Below are positions 17,351-28,804 of a DNA stretch of 64,000 bases, in pieces. The notes beneath the pieces were generated by a model. The model did no database searches and was not told the DNA's origin. It saw nothing but the letters and a program-made list of their open reading frames with translations. The stretch lies in contig NZ_AP022593.1 of assembly GCF_010731815.2 (NCBI RefSeq), positions 558,001 to 622,000 on the forward strand, given 5' to 3'. The DNA comes from Mycolicibacterium arabiense. Its GTDB lineage: Bacteria > Actinomycetota > Actinomycetes > Mycobacteriales > Mycobacteriaceae. The number at the start of each line of letters is the position of its first letter. Position 1 is the stretch's first letter. A program made the translations under genes and the position numbers.

Positions 17351-18025
17351 CTACACCGACACGCGCAACTGCTCGCGCACCCACTGCAGCACCGGGCCCG
17401 CGGTCGGGTCGTCGGTCAGCGAGATCAGCACGAACGGCCGGTCGTCGCGCACCTTGGCCGCGTCGCGCCGCATGACGTCGAGGTCCGCGCCGACCATCGG
17501 CGCCAGGTCGGTCTTGTTGATCACCAGCAGGTCGGAGAACGTCACGCCCGGCCCGCCCTTGCGGGGCACCTTGTCGCCACCGGCCACGTCGATCACGAAG
17601 ATCTGGACGTCGATCAGCCCCGACGAGAACGTCGCGGTGAGGTTGTCGCCGCCGGACTCGACGAGGATCAGGTCGAGCCGCGGGTTGGCGGCGATCAGGT
17701 CGTCGATGGCGTCGAGGTTGGCGGTGATGTCGTCGCGGATCGCGGTGTGCGGGCAGCCGCCGGTCTGCACGGCCGTGATGCGCTCGTCGGGCAGCACGGC
17801 GTGCCTGCGCAGGAAGTCGGCGTCCTCGGTGGTGTAGATGTCGTTGGTCAGCACCGCCAGTGACAGTTCGTCGCGGAGCTGCCGGCACAGTGCGGCGACC
17901 AGAGCGGTCTTGCCCGATCCGACGGGTCCGCCGACGCCGATGCGCAGCGGTTCCCCCGGCCGGCGGGCGCGACGCGGGCGCTCGACGTGGGTGTGCGGTT
18001 CGCCGTCGATGAGATGCGGTGGCAT
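17351..18025 (-). CDS. ureG: Urease accessory GTPase UreG
   Basis: A 224-residue SIMIBI-class GTPase with P-loop GGPVGSGKT (32-40), a nickel-binding CPH-type region in [17 protein letters not shown], the [11 protein letters not shown] loop and VINKTDLAP, the NKxD guanine-specificity motif. It couples GTP hydrolysis to nickel insertion into UreC, working with UreF and UreD. The His-containing N-terminus ([14 protein letters not shown]) resembles the metal-binding extension of some UreGs. It lies 10 nt downstream of ureF and 6 nt upstream of ureD. Confidence 0.95.
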   Translation of the reverse strand: MPPHLIDGEPHTHVERPRRARRPGEPLRIGVGGPVGSGKTALVAALCRQLRDELSLAVLTNDIYTTEDADFLRRHAVLPDERITAVQTGGCPHTAIRDDITANLDAIDDLIAANPRLDLILVESGGDNLTATFSSGLIDVQIFVIDVAGGDKVPRKGGPGVTFSDLLVINKTDLAPMVGADLDVMRRDAAKVRDDRPFVLISLTDDPTAGPVLQWVREQLRVSV

Positions 18026-18035
18026 GAGGGGCCTT

Positions 18036-18671
18036 TCAGGAGACGAAGAGTGGTCGTTCGCGTTCGACGTGGCGCTGGGCGAGCACGTCGAGCAGTGGAT
18101 CGGACAGGTCGGCGAGTTCCTTCGCCGCCTCGGCGGCGGTGCGTTCGCACAGCCCCGACAGTTCGAAGGTGAGGGCGGCGACGTCGCCAGGGTCGAGGGC
18201 CAGGAGGCGTTGCGCGGCCGTCGCCGAGCCGGTCATCGTCGTGTACACCAGCGACAACGCGGTCTGCTCGGGCGACAACCCGCTCGCGGCGCCCACGGCG
18301 CCGGCCGCGACGCCGAGGTGCGGCTTCGTGCCGAGCGGCGCCCAGTCGCGCTCCTGCCAGACCCGCCGGGCCAGCCGCAGCAGCCCCCTGCCCTGCGCGC
18401 GGGACGCAGCGCGCGCGGCCGGTGCCGGTGTGCGGGCGTCGGTTTCGAGATCGGCGCGGGCCGGGTCCAGCGTGCCACCGTGCACCGCGGCGGCCATCGA
18501 GGCGGTCACCAGTCCGTGAGTGCGGATGCGGCGGACCAGGAACGCGCGCAGTGCGGGCAGGTCGGCGACGAGGCCGCTGGTGACGGCCTCCTCCACGCCG
18601 CCGGAGTGCACGTGCCCGCCGGTGGGCAGGCGCGAGTCCGAGAGCGCGAGCAGCGTGGCCAGTCCGGTCAT
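18036..18671 (-). CDS. ureF: Urease accessory protein UreF
   Basis: A 211-residue helical accessory protein beginning [29 protein letters not shown], the characteristic UreF N-terminus, with later [21 protein letters not shown]. UreF acts as an activator of UreG in the maturation complex. The frame is open upstream inside ureC, but the ATG at 18671 begins the homology and gives exactly the family length. It follows the ureC stop by 14 nt. Confidence 0.93.
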   Translation of the reverse strand: MTGLATLLALSDSRLPTGGHVHSGGVEEAVTSGLVADLPALRAFLVRRIRTHGLVTASMAAAVHGGTLDPARADLETDARTPAPAARAASRAQGRGLLRLARRVWQERDWAPLGTKPHLGVAAGAVGAASGLSPEQTALSLVYTTMTGSATAAQRLLALDPGDVAALTFELSGLCERTAAEAAKELADLSDPLLDVLAQRHVERERPLFVS

Positions 18672-18685
18672 CGTCGACGGCCCGG

Positions 18686-20407
18686 CTAGAAGAGGAAGTA
18701 GCGCTGCGCCATCGGCAGTTCCGCGGCGGGTTCTTCGGCCCACACGTCGCCGTCGATGCGAACGGTGAACGTGTCCGGGTCGACCTCGATGCGCGGCAGC
18801 GCGTCGTTGAGCGGCATGTCCGCCTTGCCCACCTTGCGGACGTTTCCGACGGGGACCAGGCGCCGGATCACGGCCAGCCGGTCGGCCAGACCGTCCTCGA
18901 TCGCCTGGGGCGAGACGAAGTGCACCGACGTCGCAGCGGCCGCTGCCGGCGACGCCCCGAACATCGGCCGTGGCAGGACCGGCTGCGGTGTGGGGATCGA
19001 CGCGTTCGCATCGCCCATCGCGGCCCACGCGATCATCCCGCCCTTGAGGACGGCGTGGGGTCGGACGCCGAAGAACGCAGGCTCCCACAGCACCAGGTCG
19101 GCGAGCTTGCCGACCTCAACCGAGCCGACTTCGTTCTCCAGACCGTGCGCGATCGCCGGGCAGATCGTGTACTTCGCGACGTAGCGGCGGGCGCGGTTGT
19201 TGTCGGCGCGCCCGTCGCCCTCCAGTGCGCCGCGCCTGCGCTTCATCACGTGCGCGGTCTGCCACGTGCGCAGCACCACTTCCCCGATCCGGCCCATCGC
19301 CTGGGCGTCGCTGCCGATCATCGCGATGGCTCCGATGTCGTGCAGGAGGTCCTCCGCTGCGATGGTGGACGGCCGGATCCGGCTCTCGGCGAACGCGAGA
19401 TCCTCTGGCACGCTGGGGTTCAGGTGGTGACACACCATCAGCATGTCGAGGTGCTCGTCGAGGGTGTTGACGGTGTGCGGTCGGGTCGGGTTGGTGGAAC
19501 TGGGCAGCACGTTGCCGTGCGAGACGACGGTGACGATGTCGGGCGCGTGCCCACCGCCTGCGCCCTCGGTGTGATAGGCGTGGATGGCGCGCCCGTTGAT
19601 CGCCGCGAGCGTGTCCTCCACGAAACCCGCTTCGTTCAGCGTGTCGCTGTGCAGGTTCACCTGCACTCCTGCCGCGTCCGCCACGGTCAGGCAGGCGTCG
19701 ATGGCCGCCGGCGTCGTGCCCCAGTCCTCATGCAGCTTGAAACCCGCTGCCCCGCCCCGCAATTGCTCCCACATCGAGTCGGCCGACACGGTGTTGCCCT
19801 TGCCGAGCAGGGCGACGTTCAGCGGCCAGGTGTCCAGGGCTTCGAGCATGCGGGCGAGGTGCCACTCCCCCGGCGTCACCGTGGTGGCCTTGCTGCCCTC
19901 GGCAGGGCCCGTACCGCCTGCGACGATCGTCGTGATGCCGCCGCCGAGTGCCTCCTCCATGATCTGCGGACAGATCAGGTGGACGTGGCAGTCGATGGCG
20001 CCCGCGGTGAGGATGCGCCCGTTGCCCGAGATAACCTCGGTCGACGGTCCGACGACGAGGTCGGGATGGACGCCCGACATGATGTCCGGGTTGCCCGCCT
20101 TGCCGATACCGACGATGCGGCCGTCCCGAATGCCGATGTCGGCCTTGATGATTCCCCAGTGGTCGAGGATCACCGCGCCGGTGATGACGGTGTCGGGCGC
20201 TCCGTCGGCGCGGGATGCGCGGGACTGCCCCATCGACTCGCGCAGCACCTTGCCGCCACCGAAGACGGCCTCGTCGCCCGCGAGTCCCGGCCCGCCGCTG
20301 CGGTCCTCGGTGATCTCGATGACGAGGTCGGTGTCGGCGAGCCGGATGCGGTCGCCGGTGGTGGGGCCGAACAGTGCGGCGTACCGCTCGCGGGACAGTG
20401 CGGTCAT
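18686..20407 (-). CDS. ureC: Urease alpha (catalytic) subunit
   Basis: The 573-residue catalytic subunit hydrolyses urea to ammonia and carbamate. Nickel ligands expected from Klebsiella urease are present at a constant offset: H141 and H143 in CHVHLI, the carbamylated K224 in [14 protein letters not shown]253 in [10 protein letters not shown]279 in HTEGAGGGH and D367 in [10 protein letters not shown]. The mobile-flap cysteine and histidine are C326/H327 in MVCHHLNP. It overlaps ureB by 4 bp and is followed by the accessory genes. It acts in the cytoplasm in nitrogen acquisition and pH control. Confidence 0.97.
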   Translation of the reverse strand: MTALSRERYAALFGPTTGDRIRLADTDLVIEITEDRSGGPGLAGDEAVFGGGKVLRESMGQSRASRADGAPDTVITGAVILDHWGIIKADIGIRDGRIVGIGKAGNPDIMSGVHPDLVVGPSTEVISGNGRILTAGAIDCHVHLICPQIMEEALGGGITTIVAGGTGPAEGSKATTVTPGEWHLARMLEALDTWPLNVALLGKGNTVSADSMWEQLRGGAAGFKLHEDWGTTPAAIDACLTVADAAGVQVNLHSDTLNEAGFVEDTLAAINGRAIHAYHTEGAGGGHAPDIVTVVSHGNVLPSSTNPTRPHTVNTLDEHLDMLMVCHHLNPSVPEDLAFAESRIRPSTIAAEDLLHDIGAIAMIGSDAQAMGRIGEVVLRTWQTAHVMKRRRGALEGDGRADNNRARRYVAKYTICPAIAHGLENEVGSVEVGKLADLVLWEPAFFGVRPHAVLKGGMIAWAAMGDANASIPTPQPVLPRPMFGASPAAAAATSVHFVSPQAIEDGLADRLAVIRRLVPVGNVRKVGKADMPLNDALPRIEVDPDTFTVRIDGDVWAEEPAAELPMAQRYFLF

Positions 20408-20751
20408 GAATCCAGCCTTCCCGGCGGCGTGAGCGACAGTCCGTACACCTCACGCGTCCCGCTCAGCGGTACGAGTGAGACCCGTTGCGCCACGCCCGGT
20501 TCGAAGCGCACAGCGGTGCCTGCGGCGATGTCGAGCCGGTGGCCGTGCGCGGCGGCGCGGTCGAAGTCCAGCGCCGCATTGGCCTGCGGGAGGTGGACGT
20601 GGCTGCCCACCTGCACCGGCCGGTCACCGGTGTTCACGACGTCCAGTTCGATCCGGGCCGCGCCCGCGTTCAGCTCGATCTCGCCGTCGCCGAACAACAC
20701 CTCACCGGGCACGACCGGTGCCCGTTCCGGCTGGGGATCCTGGCTGGTCAT
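20404..20751 (-). CDS. ureB: Urease beta subunit
   Basis: A 115-residue protein with the UreB core from [15 protein letters not shown], through [25 protein letters not shown], to GLSLTPPG. UreB packs with UreA and UreC in the trimer of heterotrimers. The N-terminal dozen residues before VPGEV are longer than in many UreBs. The ATG at 20751 is kept because it lies 7 nt after the ureA stop and no nearer start stands out. It overlaps ureC by 4 bp, suggesting translational coupling. Confidence 0.95.
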   Translation of the reverse strand: MTSQDPQPERAPVVPGEVLFGDGEIELNAGAARIELDVVNTGDRPVQVGSHVHLPQANAALDFDRAAAHGHRLDIAAGTAVRFEPGVAQRVSLVPLSGTREVYGLSLTPPGRLDS

Positions 20752-20758
20752 GGCTGCC

Positions 20759-21061
20759 TCACGAGATCGGGTCGTGGACGGTTACGAGCTTGGTGCCGTC
20801 GGGGAAGGTCGCCTCGACCTGCACGTCGTGCAGCATCTCGGGGATGCCGTCCATCACGTCGTCGCGGCCGAGAACGCCACGGCCGCTGACCATCAGCTCG
20901 GCGACGGTGCGCCCGTCGCGAGCGCCCTCGAGGATGTGGTCGGTGATCAGCGCCACGGCCTCGGGGTGATTGAGCCGCAGTCCCCGGGCCCGTCGGCGGC
21001 GGGCCAACTCCGCGGCATAGGACAGGAGCAGACGTTCCTGCTCATGGGGGCTCAAACGCAT
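20759..21061 (-). CDS. ureA: Urease gamma subunit
   Basis: A 100-residue protein, the canonical UreA length, starting [20 protein letters not shown] and containing [21 protein letters not shown] and [32 protein letters not shown]. The frame has an upstream extension to 21091, but the family start is the ATG at 21061. It is the first gene of ureABCFGD. The 150-nt upstream region holds a perfect 16-bp palindrome and a hairpin rather than coding sequence. Confidence 0.95.
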   Translation of the reverse strand: MRLSPHEQERLLLSYAAELARRRRARGLRLNHPEAVALITDHILEGARDGRTVAELMVSGRGVLGRDDVMDGIPEMLHDVQVEATFPDGTKLVTVHDPIS

Positions 21062-21138
21062 AGTGCGCGATCCTGCCACGGCGCGCCGCACTCGGCAGCG
21101 CTCACGTGCGAGCGTGCGGGCGCGTGGGCGCCGACCCC

Positions 21139-21154
21139 AGTTCTCGCGAGAACT
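21139..21154. promoter_or_regulatory. 16-bp palindrome upstream of the urease operon
   Basis: AGTTCTCGCGAGAACT is a perfect palindrome centred about 85 bp upstream of ureA. It has the size and symmetry of a dimeric repressor operator and is the best candidate for urease regulation in this window. I do not recognise the binding protein. Confidence 0.5.
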
Positions 21155-21198
21155 ACACCAGCGTCGTGGATCCGTCGGAATTCACGACCGTGGTGTAG
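21153..21198 (-). terminator. Imperfect hairpin between thioesterase and ureA
   Basis: Sixteen-base arms at 21153-21168 and 21183-21198 pair with two internal mismatches around a 14-nt loop. It begins 14 nt downstream of the thioesterase stop (21212) on the same strand, the position expected of a terminator separating that gene from ureA. It abuts the palindrome at 21139-21154. Confidence 0.45.
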
Positions 21199-21211
21199 AC
21201 GTCGCGAGGCG

Positions 21212-21634
21212 TCAGGCCTCCGGGACGTCGGCGGGCAGGTTCTGCAGCCGCACCTGGCCGCGCGCGACCAGCCGGCCGTCGACGCCGGCGATCTCGACCA
21301 TCCACAGCTGCTGGCGGCGGCCCCGATGGATGGGCGTCGACGTCGCGGTCACGACACCGGCCTTGATGGCGCGCAGGAAGTCGGTGTTGTTGTTGACGCC
21401 GACGACGTTGCGCCCACCGCCGGTGGACTCGAGCCACACGCCTGCCGAGACGCTGGCGACGCTCTCGACGACCGAGCAGTACACCCCGCCGTGGACGATG
21501 CCGTGCGGCTGGAGCAGGCGGTCGTCGATGAGCAGCTCGGCGCGAACGCGATCGGGCGTCGCCTCGAGGTAGGTCAGGCCGAGTACGTCACTGAAACCGC
21601 CGTCGAAGGCCGACATGTCAGAAGTCACGGTCAT
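21212..21634 (-). CDS. PaaI-family hotdog thioesterase (Rv1847 type)
   Basis: A 140-residue single-hotdog protein with LLQPHGIVHGGVYCSVVESVAS, the catalytic HGG-containing segment of PaaI/YbgC-like acyl-CoA thioesterases, and VGVNNNTDFLRAIKAG in the second strand-helix region. The probable nucleophile-activating acid is E in CSVVES. The ATG at 21634 is used because the upstream frame is not conserved and the resulting length equals the one I recall for Rv1847. The CoA substrate is unknown. An iron-box-like site lies about 180 bp upstream at 21811-21829, with a strong hairpin in between. Confidence 0.82.
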   Translation of the reverse strand: MTVTSDMSAFDGGFSDVLGLTYLEATPDRVRAELLIDDRLLQPHGIVHGGVYCSVVESVASVSAGVWLESTGGGRNVVGVNNNTDFLRAIKAGVVTATSTPIHRGRRQQLWMVEIAGVDGRLVARGQVRLQNLPADVPEA

Positions 21635-21682
21635 AGGTCTAACACGCTCTCGGTCGCCCGCCGCGTCGTACCCCGGAGATGC

Positions 21683-21717
21683 GGGAGGACCCCGCACGTG
21701 ATGTGCGGGGCCCTCCC
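21683..21717 (-). terminator. Strong hairpin after the iron-regulated gene
   Basis: Fifteen-base arms (21683-21697 and 21703-21717) pair with one mismatch around a 5-nt loop, GC-rich and without a T-run. It sits about 110 nt downstream of the stop at 21826, between that gene and the thioesterase. Confidence 0.6.
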
Positions 21718-21810
21718 TTCGAATGGACCGGGGGTCTCTGCAGCCCTCAGGACTCCGGCTCGGTCCGGTGGTTCATGGAGTTGTCGTCGTTCGTCGCGCT
21801 CGAAGTAAGC

Positions 21811-21829
21811 ATAGGCAAGGCTTGCCTAA
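21811..21829. promoter_or_regulatory. Symmetric iron-box-like site (IdeR/DtxR type)
   Basis: ATAGGCAAGGCTTGCCTAA is an almost perfectly symmetric 19-bp site. It matches the IdeR/DtxR consensus TTAGGTTAGGCTAACCTAA at 14 of 19 positions and keeps the outer TAGG/CCTA. It overlaps the stop codon of the gene at 21826-22605 and could act on the thioesterase downstream. Confidence 0.5.
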
Positions 21830-22605
21830 TTAAGCAAGACCTTCGTCGCGCAGGTTCTGCTCGAACCGCGCACGGGCGCACCAAAGCCCACCAGGGCGTC
21901 GAGAACGGCCTGCCCGCGACGCATGGCGGTCAGCTCGCTCGACCCGGCCAGTAGCGGCACCTGCGTCGACGCGCTCACCACGGCGCCCCCTACGAGGTGC
22001 CACATCGCGGCGACCGACAGCGCTCCCTCGCTCACCGCGTACAGCCGGTCGAACAGCGGCTCGAGCGCCCGGTGACTGCGGTGGGCGACCCACGTGGTCA
22101 GGGCGGCCTCGCTGGGCAGCGCGACGATGCGGTCGCGCGCGGCGTGCCTGCGGCGCATGCCGGGGCGGCCGCCGAAGTACGGGTCGTCGGGTAGCGCCCG
22201 CAGCGTCGGATCGACGACGCCGACCCAGTCGATCGCGCCCTCGGAGTCGACGTGCACCCACAGGTTCTCGAGCCCGGTGTCCCAGGCTCGACCCTCGATC
22301 GCGAGTAGCGGGACCACGCGGCCGACGACCACGTGCGCGAGCGTCGCGGCCAGCTGCTGGCAGACCGCGGCGCGGCTGTCGGTCTCGGCCACGGCTGCCT
22401 CGTACATGTGCGCGAGCCGGTCGGTCGTCAGCGCCTCGGCCAGTGGCCACCACCGGCGGCGGGACAGATCGCCCATCACCGCCACGCCGTACACCCGCGG
22501 GCACTCGGGGTAGAGCTCGCGGAGCCGGCGGCTGGATTCGTGCAGCGGCAAGGTCTGCGCGATCGCCATCCGCGAGATGAGCGGGTCGTCGACCACGATC
22601 GTCAT
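21826..22605 (-). CDS. Iron-regulated protein, possibly FhuF/IucA-C-terminal-like siderophore-iron protein
   Basis: A 259-residue soluble protein starting at ATG 22605 (MTIVVDDPLISRMAIAQTL). Segments such as GRAWDTGLENLWVHVDSEGAIDWVGVVDPTLR and AMWHLVGGAVVSASTQVPLL resemble the FhuF-like/IucA C-terminal family of ferric-siderophore reductases. The CC-x10-CxxC iron-sulfur cysteines of FhuF are not present; the few cysteines are scattered. The start is fixed by a GGGAGA ribosome site and by an iron box plus TATAGT just upstream; open frame before it is not coding. Iron-repressed expression is inferred from the box. Its function in iron release or uptake is plausible, not shown. Confidence 0.6.
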   Translation of the reverse strand: MTIVVDDPLISRMAIAQTLPLHESSRRLRELYPECPRVYGVAVMGDLSRRRWWPLAEALTTDRLAHMYEAAVAETDSRAAVCQQLAATLAHVVVGRVVPLLAIEGRAWDTGLENLWVHVDSEGAIDWVGVVDPTLRALPDDPYFGGRPGMRRRHAARDRIVALPSEAALTTWVAHRSHRALEPLFDRLYAVSEGALSVAAMWHLVGGAVVSASTQVPLLAGSSELTAMRRGQAVLDALVGFGAPVRGSSRTCATKVLLN

Positions 22606-22619
22606 GGAGTCTCCCTCAG

Positions 22620-22638
22620 TTAGGTTAGCCTTACTATA
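22620..22638 (-). promoter_or_regulatory. IdeR box and promoter of the iron-regulated gene
   Basis: TTAGGTTAGCCTTACTATA matches the IdeR consensus at 15 of 19 positions, with the left half perfect. The minus-strand -10 TATAGT (22633-22638) lies inside the box, so iron-loaded IdeR would block RNA polymerase directly. Start site is about 22626. Confidence 0.75.
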
Positions 22639-22764
22639 GTGAGGGCGAAGAAGGGCGAAATACGTTGTGACTGGACTCACAGACGATCGGGAGATGGCGG
22701 CGCACTGACGAACTCGTTGGATCCGGTGACGACGCCGAATGGCGATCACCGTGGATACGACGCA

Positions 22765-22786
22765 CCGTAGTACGCCGTAGTACTCT
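22765..22786 (+). promoter_or_regulatory. Putative BlaI operator and promoter
   Basis: Two adjacent 10-mers, CCGTAGTACG (22765-22774) and CCGTAGTACT (22775-22784), give a tandem GTAGTAC motif resembling the TAC/GTA-type sites of BlaI/MecI. TACTCT at 22781-22786 could be the -10, so BlaI would repress its own gene. Confidence 0.5.
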
Positions 22787-22816
22787 GATCTCACTGCTCA
22801 GGAGAGTGAACGGACC

Positions 22817-23248
22817 GTGGCTGTTGGGAAGAGAATGGCGAAGATGACGCGACTCGGAGAACTCGAGCGCGAGGTGATGGACCATCTGTGGTCCTCGCAC
22901 GAGCCACAGACCGTGCGCCAGGTGCACGAGGCGCTGGCGGCTCGACGCGACCTCGCTTACACGACGATCATGACGGTCCTGCAGCGGCTGGCCAAGAAGA
23001 ATCTGGTCGTTCAGCACCGCGACGACAGGGCGCACAGGTACGCACCCACCCACGGCAGGGACGAACTGGTCGCAGGTCTGATGGTCGACGCTCTCGACCA
23101 GGTCTCCGACTCGGGCAGCCGCGAAGCCGCCCTCGTGCACTTCGTCGAGCGGGTCAACGCCGACGAGGCCGACGCCCTGCGCCGCGCGCTCGCCGAACTC
23201 GAGGCCAAACACGGCACCGGGCCGGGTAGCAATCCTGGTACCGGCTAG
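22817..23248 (+). CDS. blaI: BlaI/MecI-family winged-helix repressor
   Basis: A 143-residue protein with the MecI/BlaI winged helix: MTRLGELEREVMDHLWSS, VRQVHEALAARRDLAYTTIMTVLQRLAKKNLV and QHRDDRAHRYAPTHGR. The C-terminal part is the dimerisation helix region. It starts at a GTG (22817); an in-frame ATG at 22835 with GGGAAG upstream is an equally good alternative. It sits 14 nt upstream of the M56 protease gene, the classic sensor/repressor pairing, but no beta-lactamase is adjacent. In M. tuberculosis the orthologue (Rv1846c, by memory) regulates several loci, including ATP synthase and blaC. Confidence 0.88.
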   Translation: MAVGKRMAKMTRLGELEREVMDHLWSSHEPQTVRQVHEALAARRDLAYTTIMTVLQRLAKKNLVVQHRDDRAHRYAPTHGRDELVAGLMVDALDQVSDSGSREAALVHFVERVNADEADALRRALAELEAKHGTGPGSNPGTG

Positions 23249-23262
23249 GGAAGACTGACGGC

Positions 23263-24216
23263 GTGACCGCGCTGGCCTTCACGCTCGTGGCACTGGCCCT
23301 GGTAGGGCCGGTGCCCGCATTGCTGGCGCGGGCATCCTGGCCGCTTCGTGCACCGAGGGCCGCGATCGTCCTCTGGCAGTCCATCGCGCTTGCCGCGGTG
23401 CTCTCGGCGTTCAGCGCAGGCATCGCGATCGCGAGCAGGCTGTTCGTCCCAGGCCCCGACGGCCGACCGACCGCCACCATCACCAGTGAGATCGACGCAC
23501 TCGGGTGGCCGCTGTGGTTGCTCTACGTCACGGTCTTCGCCGTCACGCTCGTCATCGGCGGCCGGCTGATGGTGGCCATCCTGCAGGTCGCGATCGCCAC
23601 GCGTCGCCGCCGCGCCCACCACCGCATGCTCGTCGACCTGGTCGGCACCTCGCATCACGACGCTCCCCACGTCTGTACCAAGGCCAGCGGGCTGCGCATC
23701 CTCGACGTCAAACAGCCCCTGGCCTACTGCCTGCCCGGAGTCCGCAGTCGCGTCGTCGTCAGCCAGGGCACGCTGAACACGCTGTCGGACACCGAGATCG
23801 CCGCCATCATCAGCCACGAACAGGCTCATCTGCGCGCCCGCCACGACCTGGTGCTCGAGATGTTCACCGCCGTCCACGCGGCCTTCCCCCGATTCGTCCG
23901 CAGCGGCAGCGCTCTGGACGCCGTCCGCCTCCTCATCGAATCGCTCGCCGACGACGCTGCCGTCCGCACCGCGGGGCCCACTCCCCTGGCCCGCGCGCTC
24001 GTCGCTTGTGCCGCAGGGCGCACCCCCTCCGGAGCGCTCGCCGCGGGCGGCCCCACCACCGTCATCCGGGTACGCCGCCTCGGCGGCAAGCCGAACAGCG
24101 CAGCGCTCTCGGCGATCGCCTACGTCAGCGCCCTCGCCGTACTCGTCGTCCCCACGATCGCGGTCGCCGTTCCGTGGCTCAACGAACTGCAACGTCTGTT
24201 CGCCGCACTGCCCTGA
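23263..24216 (+). CDS. BlaR1/M56-family membrane metalloprotease without a sensor domain
   Basis: A 317-residue membrane protein with N-terminal helices, a cytoplasmic metalloprotease domain carrying HEQAH (residues 185-189, HExxH), and a final hydrophobic helix near the C-terminus. Unlike staphylococcal BlaR1 it ends there, with no extracytoplasmic penicillin-binding sensor domain. It is therefore a short M56 protease that may cleave BlaI in response to another signal. It follows blaI by 14 nt and is probably co-transcribed. It resembles Rv1845c in length. Confidence 0.85.
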   Translation: MTALAFTLVALALVGPVPALLARASWPLRAPRAAIVLWQSIALAAVLSAFSAGIAIASRLFVPGPDGRPTATITSEIDALGWPLWLLYVTVFAVTLVIGGRLMVAILQVAIATRRRRAHHRMLVDLVGTSHHDAPHVCTKASGLRILDVKQPLAYCLPGVRSRVVVSQGTLNTLSDTEIAAIISHEQAHLRARHDLVLEMFTAVHAAFPRFVRSGSALDAVRLLIESLADDAAVRTAGPTPLARALVACAAGRTPSGALAAGGPTTVIRVRRLGGKPNSAALSAIAYVSALAVLVVPTIAVAVPWLNELQRLFAALP

Positions 24217-24283
24217 CGCTCGTCAGGCCGGATACTTCAAGCGCTTCGACCAAGCGCTACGACCAACCAACGAAAGGCTGCCC

Positions 24284-27200
<2,917 letters not shown>

Positions 27201-27302
27201 GCACCCGCCGGTCCCCCGGCTCCACTTCGCTGCGCTCGACGGGTTTCGCCGACGTCGCTGCGGCTAACATGTATCCGAATGTCACCGATCGAAAGGGATC
27301 CC

Positions 27303-27443
27303 GTGCCGCAGGCACCTGCCGAGGCCCCCGGTATTGGGACGGGCGCCGACAGCGAGCGGCCCGCCCACGAACCGGCTGACGCCGAGCCCTCCAGTAGGAG
27401 GCCGGGCCACGTGTCCGGCGCCCCACGGGCGGGCCTCCGATGA
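27303..27443 (+). CDS. Possible small ORF coupled to the downstream membrane protein
   Basis: A 46-codon frame ([14 protein letters not shown]...) starts at GTG 27303 behind a good AAAGGGA ribosome site. It ends at 27443, overlapping the ATG of the CNNM gene by 4 bp (ATGA). The peptide is rich in Pro, Ala, Glu and Arg with no recognised domain. It could be a translated leader that couples ribosome entry to the next gene, or chance in GC-rich DNA. It fills most of the 239-nt gap after guaB1. Confidence 0.35.
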   Translation: MPQAPAEAPGIGTGADSERPAHEPADAEPSSRRPGHVSGAPRAGLR

Positions 27444-28804
27444 GCCTGACCGTCACGCTGCTCAGCGTGCTCGCCATCATCGTCCTCACCGCCGGGACCG
27501 CGGTCTTCGTCGCCGCCGAGTTCTCCCTCACCGCACTCGAACGCAGCACCGTCGACGCCAACGCCAGAGACGGCGGGTGGCGTGACGGCGTCGTCCAGAA
27601 GGCGCACAAGTCGCTGTCCTTCCAGCTCTCCGGAGCGCAGCTGGGCATCTCGATCACGACGCTGGCAACCGGCTATCTCGCCGAACCGGTGGTCGCCCGC
27701 CTGCTCATGACGCCGCTGACCGCAGTCGGCCTGCCCGAGGGATGGGTCGACGGCGTCGCACTGGTCCTCGCGCTGCTGATCGCCACCTCGCTGTCGATGG
27801 TGTTCGGCGAACTGGTTCCGAAGAACCTCGCGGTGGCAAAGCCCACCGCGACCGCGCGCTGGGCCGCGCCGGTGCAGTGGTGGTTCTCCAAGCTGCTCAC
27901 CCCGGCGATCAACGTCACCAACGGCACGGCCAACTGGATCCTGCGCAGGCTGGGCATCGAACCGGCCGAGGAACTGCGTTCGGCGCGGTCCCCGCAGGAA
28001 CTGGTGTCGCTGGTGCGCAACTCCAAGCAGAGCGGCTCACTGGACGCCGGCACCGCCGATCTGGTCGACCGCTCGCTGAAGTTCGGCGAGCGCACGGCCG
28101 AGGAGCTGATGACCCCCCGGTCGAAGATCGAATCGCTGGCCACCGACGAGACCGTCGCCGACCTACTGGTCAAGGCGATGGAGACCGGGTACTCCCGCTT
28201 CCCGATCATCCGGGGCGACCTCGACGAAACCGTCGGCATCGTCCACGTCAAGCAGGTGTTCTCGGTGCCGGTCGACCAACGCGCCCAGACCCGCCTCTCG
28301 ACGGTCGCGCTGCCCGTGGCCACCGTCCCGTCGTCGCTCGACGGTGACTCCGTCATGACCGAGATACGCGCCAACGGCCTGCAGACCGCCCTGGTGGTCG
28401 ACGAGTACGGCGGCACCGCGGGCATGGTCACCGTCGAGGACCTCATCGAGGAGATCGTCGGCGACGTCCGCGACGAGCACGACGACGCCACCCCCGACGT
28501 CGTGGAGATGCGCAACGGCTGGCAGGTGTCCGGTCTGCTGCGGATCGACGAGGTGAGCACCGAGACGCCGTTCCGGCCCGCCGACGGCGAGTACGAGACC
28601 ATCGGTGGGCTGGTCATGCAGGAACTCGGCCACGTCCCCGAGCCCGGAGAGACCGTCGAGCTGACCGAGTTCGACCCGGACGGTCCGCTCGACGACCCGA
28701 TCCGCTGGCAGGCCAAGGTGATTGCGATGGACGGACGGCGCATCGACGTGCTGGAGCTCACCGAACTGGGCCGCCGCGGCGACGACGAAGACGGAGAGAA
28801 CTGA
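27440..28804 (+). CDS. CNNM/HlyC-CorC family membrane protein with CBS pair (Rv1842c type)
   Basis: A 454-residue protein. The N-terminal CNNM transmembrane domain (about 1-200) contains [30 protein letters not shown] and [15 protein letters not shown] pair (about 215-335) includes [10 protein letters not shown] and [28 protein letters not shown], and a C-terminal CorC/HlyC domain ends the protein. The family is linked to divalent-cation (Mg) export or homeostasis. Its stop overlaps the ATG of the next, related gene by one base, so the two probably form a heteromeric membrane complex. Confidence 0.88.
   Translation: MSLTVTLLSVLAIIVLTAGTAVFVAAEFSLTALERSTVDANARDGGWRDGVVQKAHKSLSFQLSGAQLGISITTLATGYLAEPVVARLLMTPLTAVGLPEGWVDGVALVLALLIATSLSMVFGELVPKNLAVAKPTATARWAAPVQWWFSKLLTPAINVTNGTANWILRRLGIEPAEELRSARSPQELVSLVRNSKQSGSLDAGTADLVDRSLKFGERTAEELMTPRSKIESLATDETVADLLVKAMETGYSRFPIIRGDLDETVGIVHVKQVFSVPVDQRAQTRLSTVALPVATVPSSLDGDSVMTEIRANGLQTALVVDEYGGTAGMVTVEDLIEEIVGDVRDEHDDATPDVVEMRNGWQVSGLLRIDEVSTETPFRPADGEYETIGGLVMQELGHVPEPGETVELTEFDPDGPLDDPIRWQAKVIAMDGRRIDVLELTELGRRGDDEDGEN

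Noticed and set aside
21153..21437. 94-codon minus-strand frame ending ...[13 protein letters not shown] across the thioesterase end
   Set aside because: Most of it is out of frame within the thioesterase gene and the rest is the hairpin arm; no independent start.
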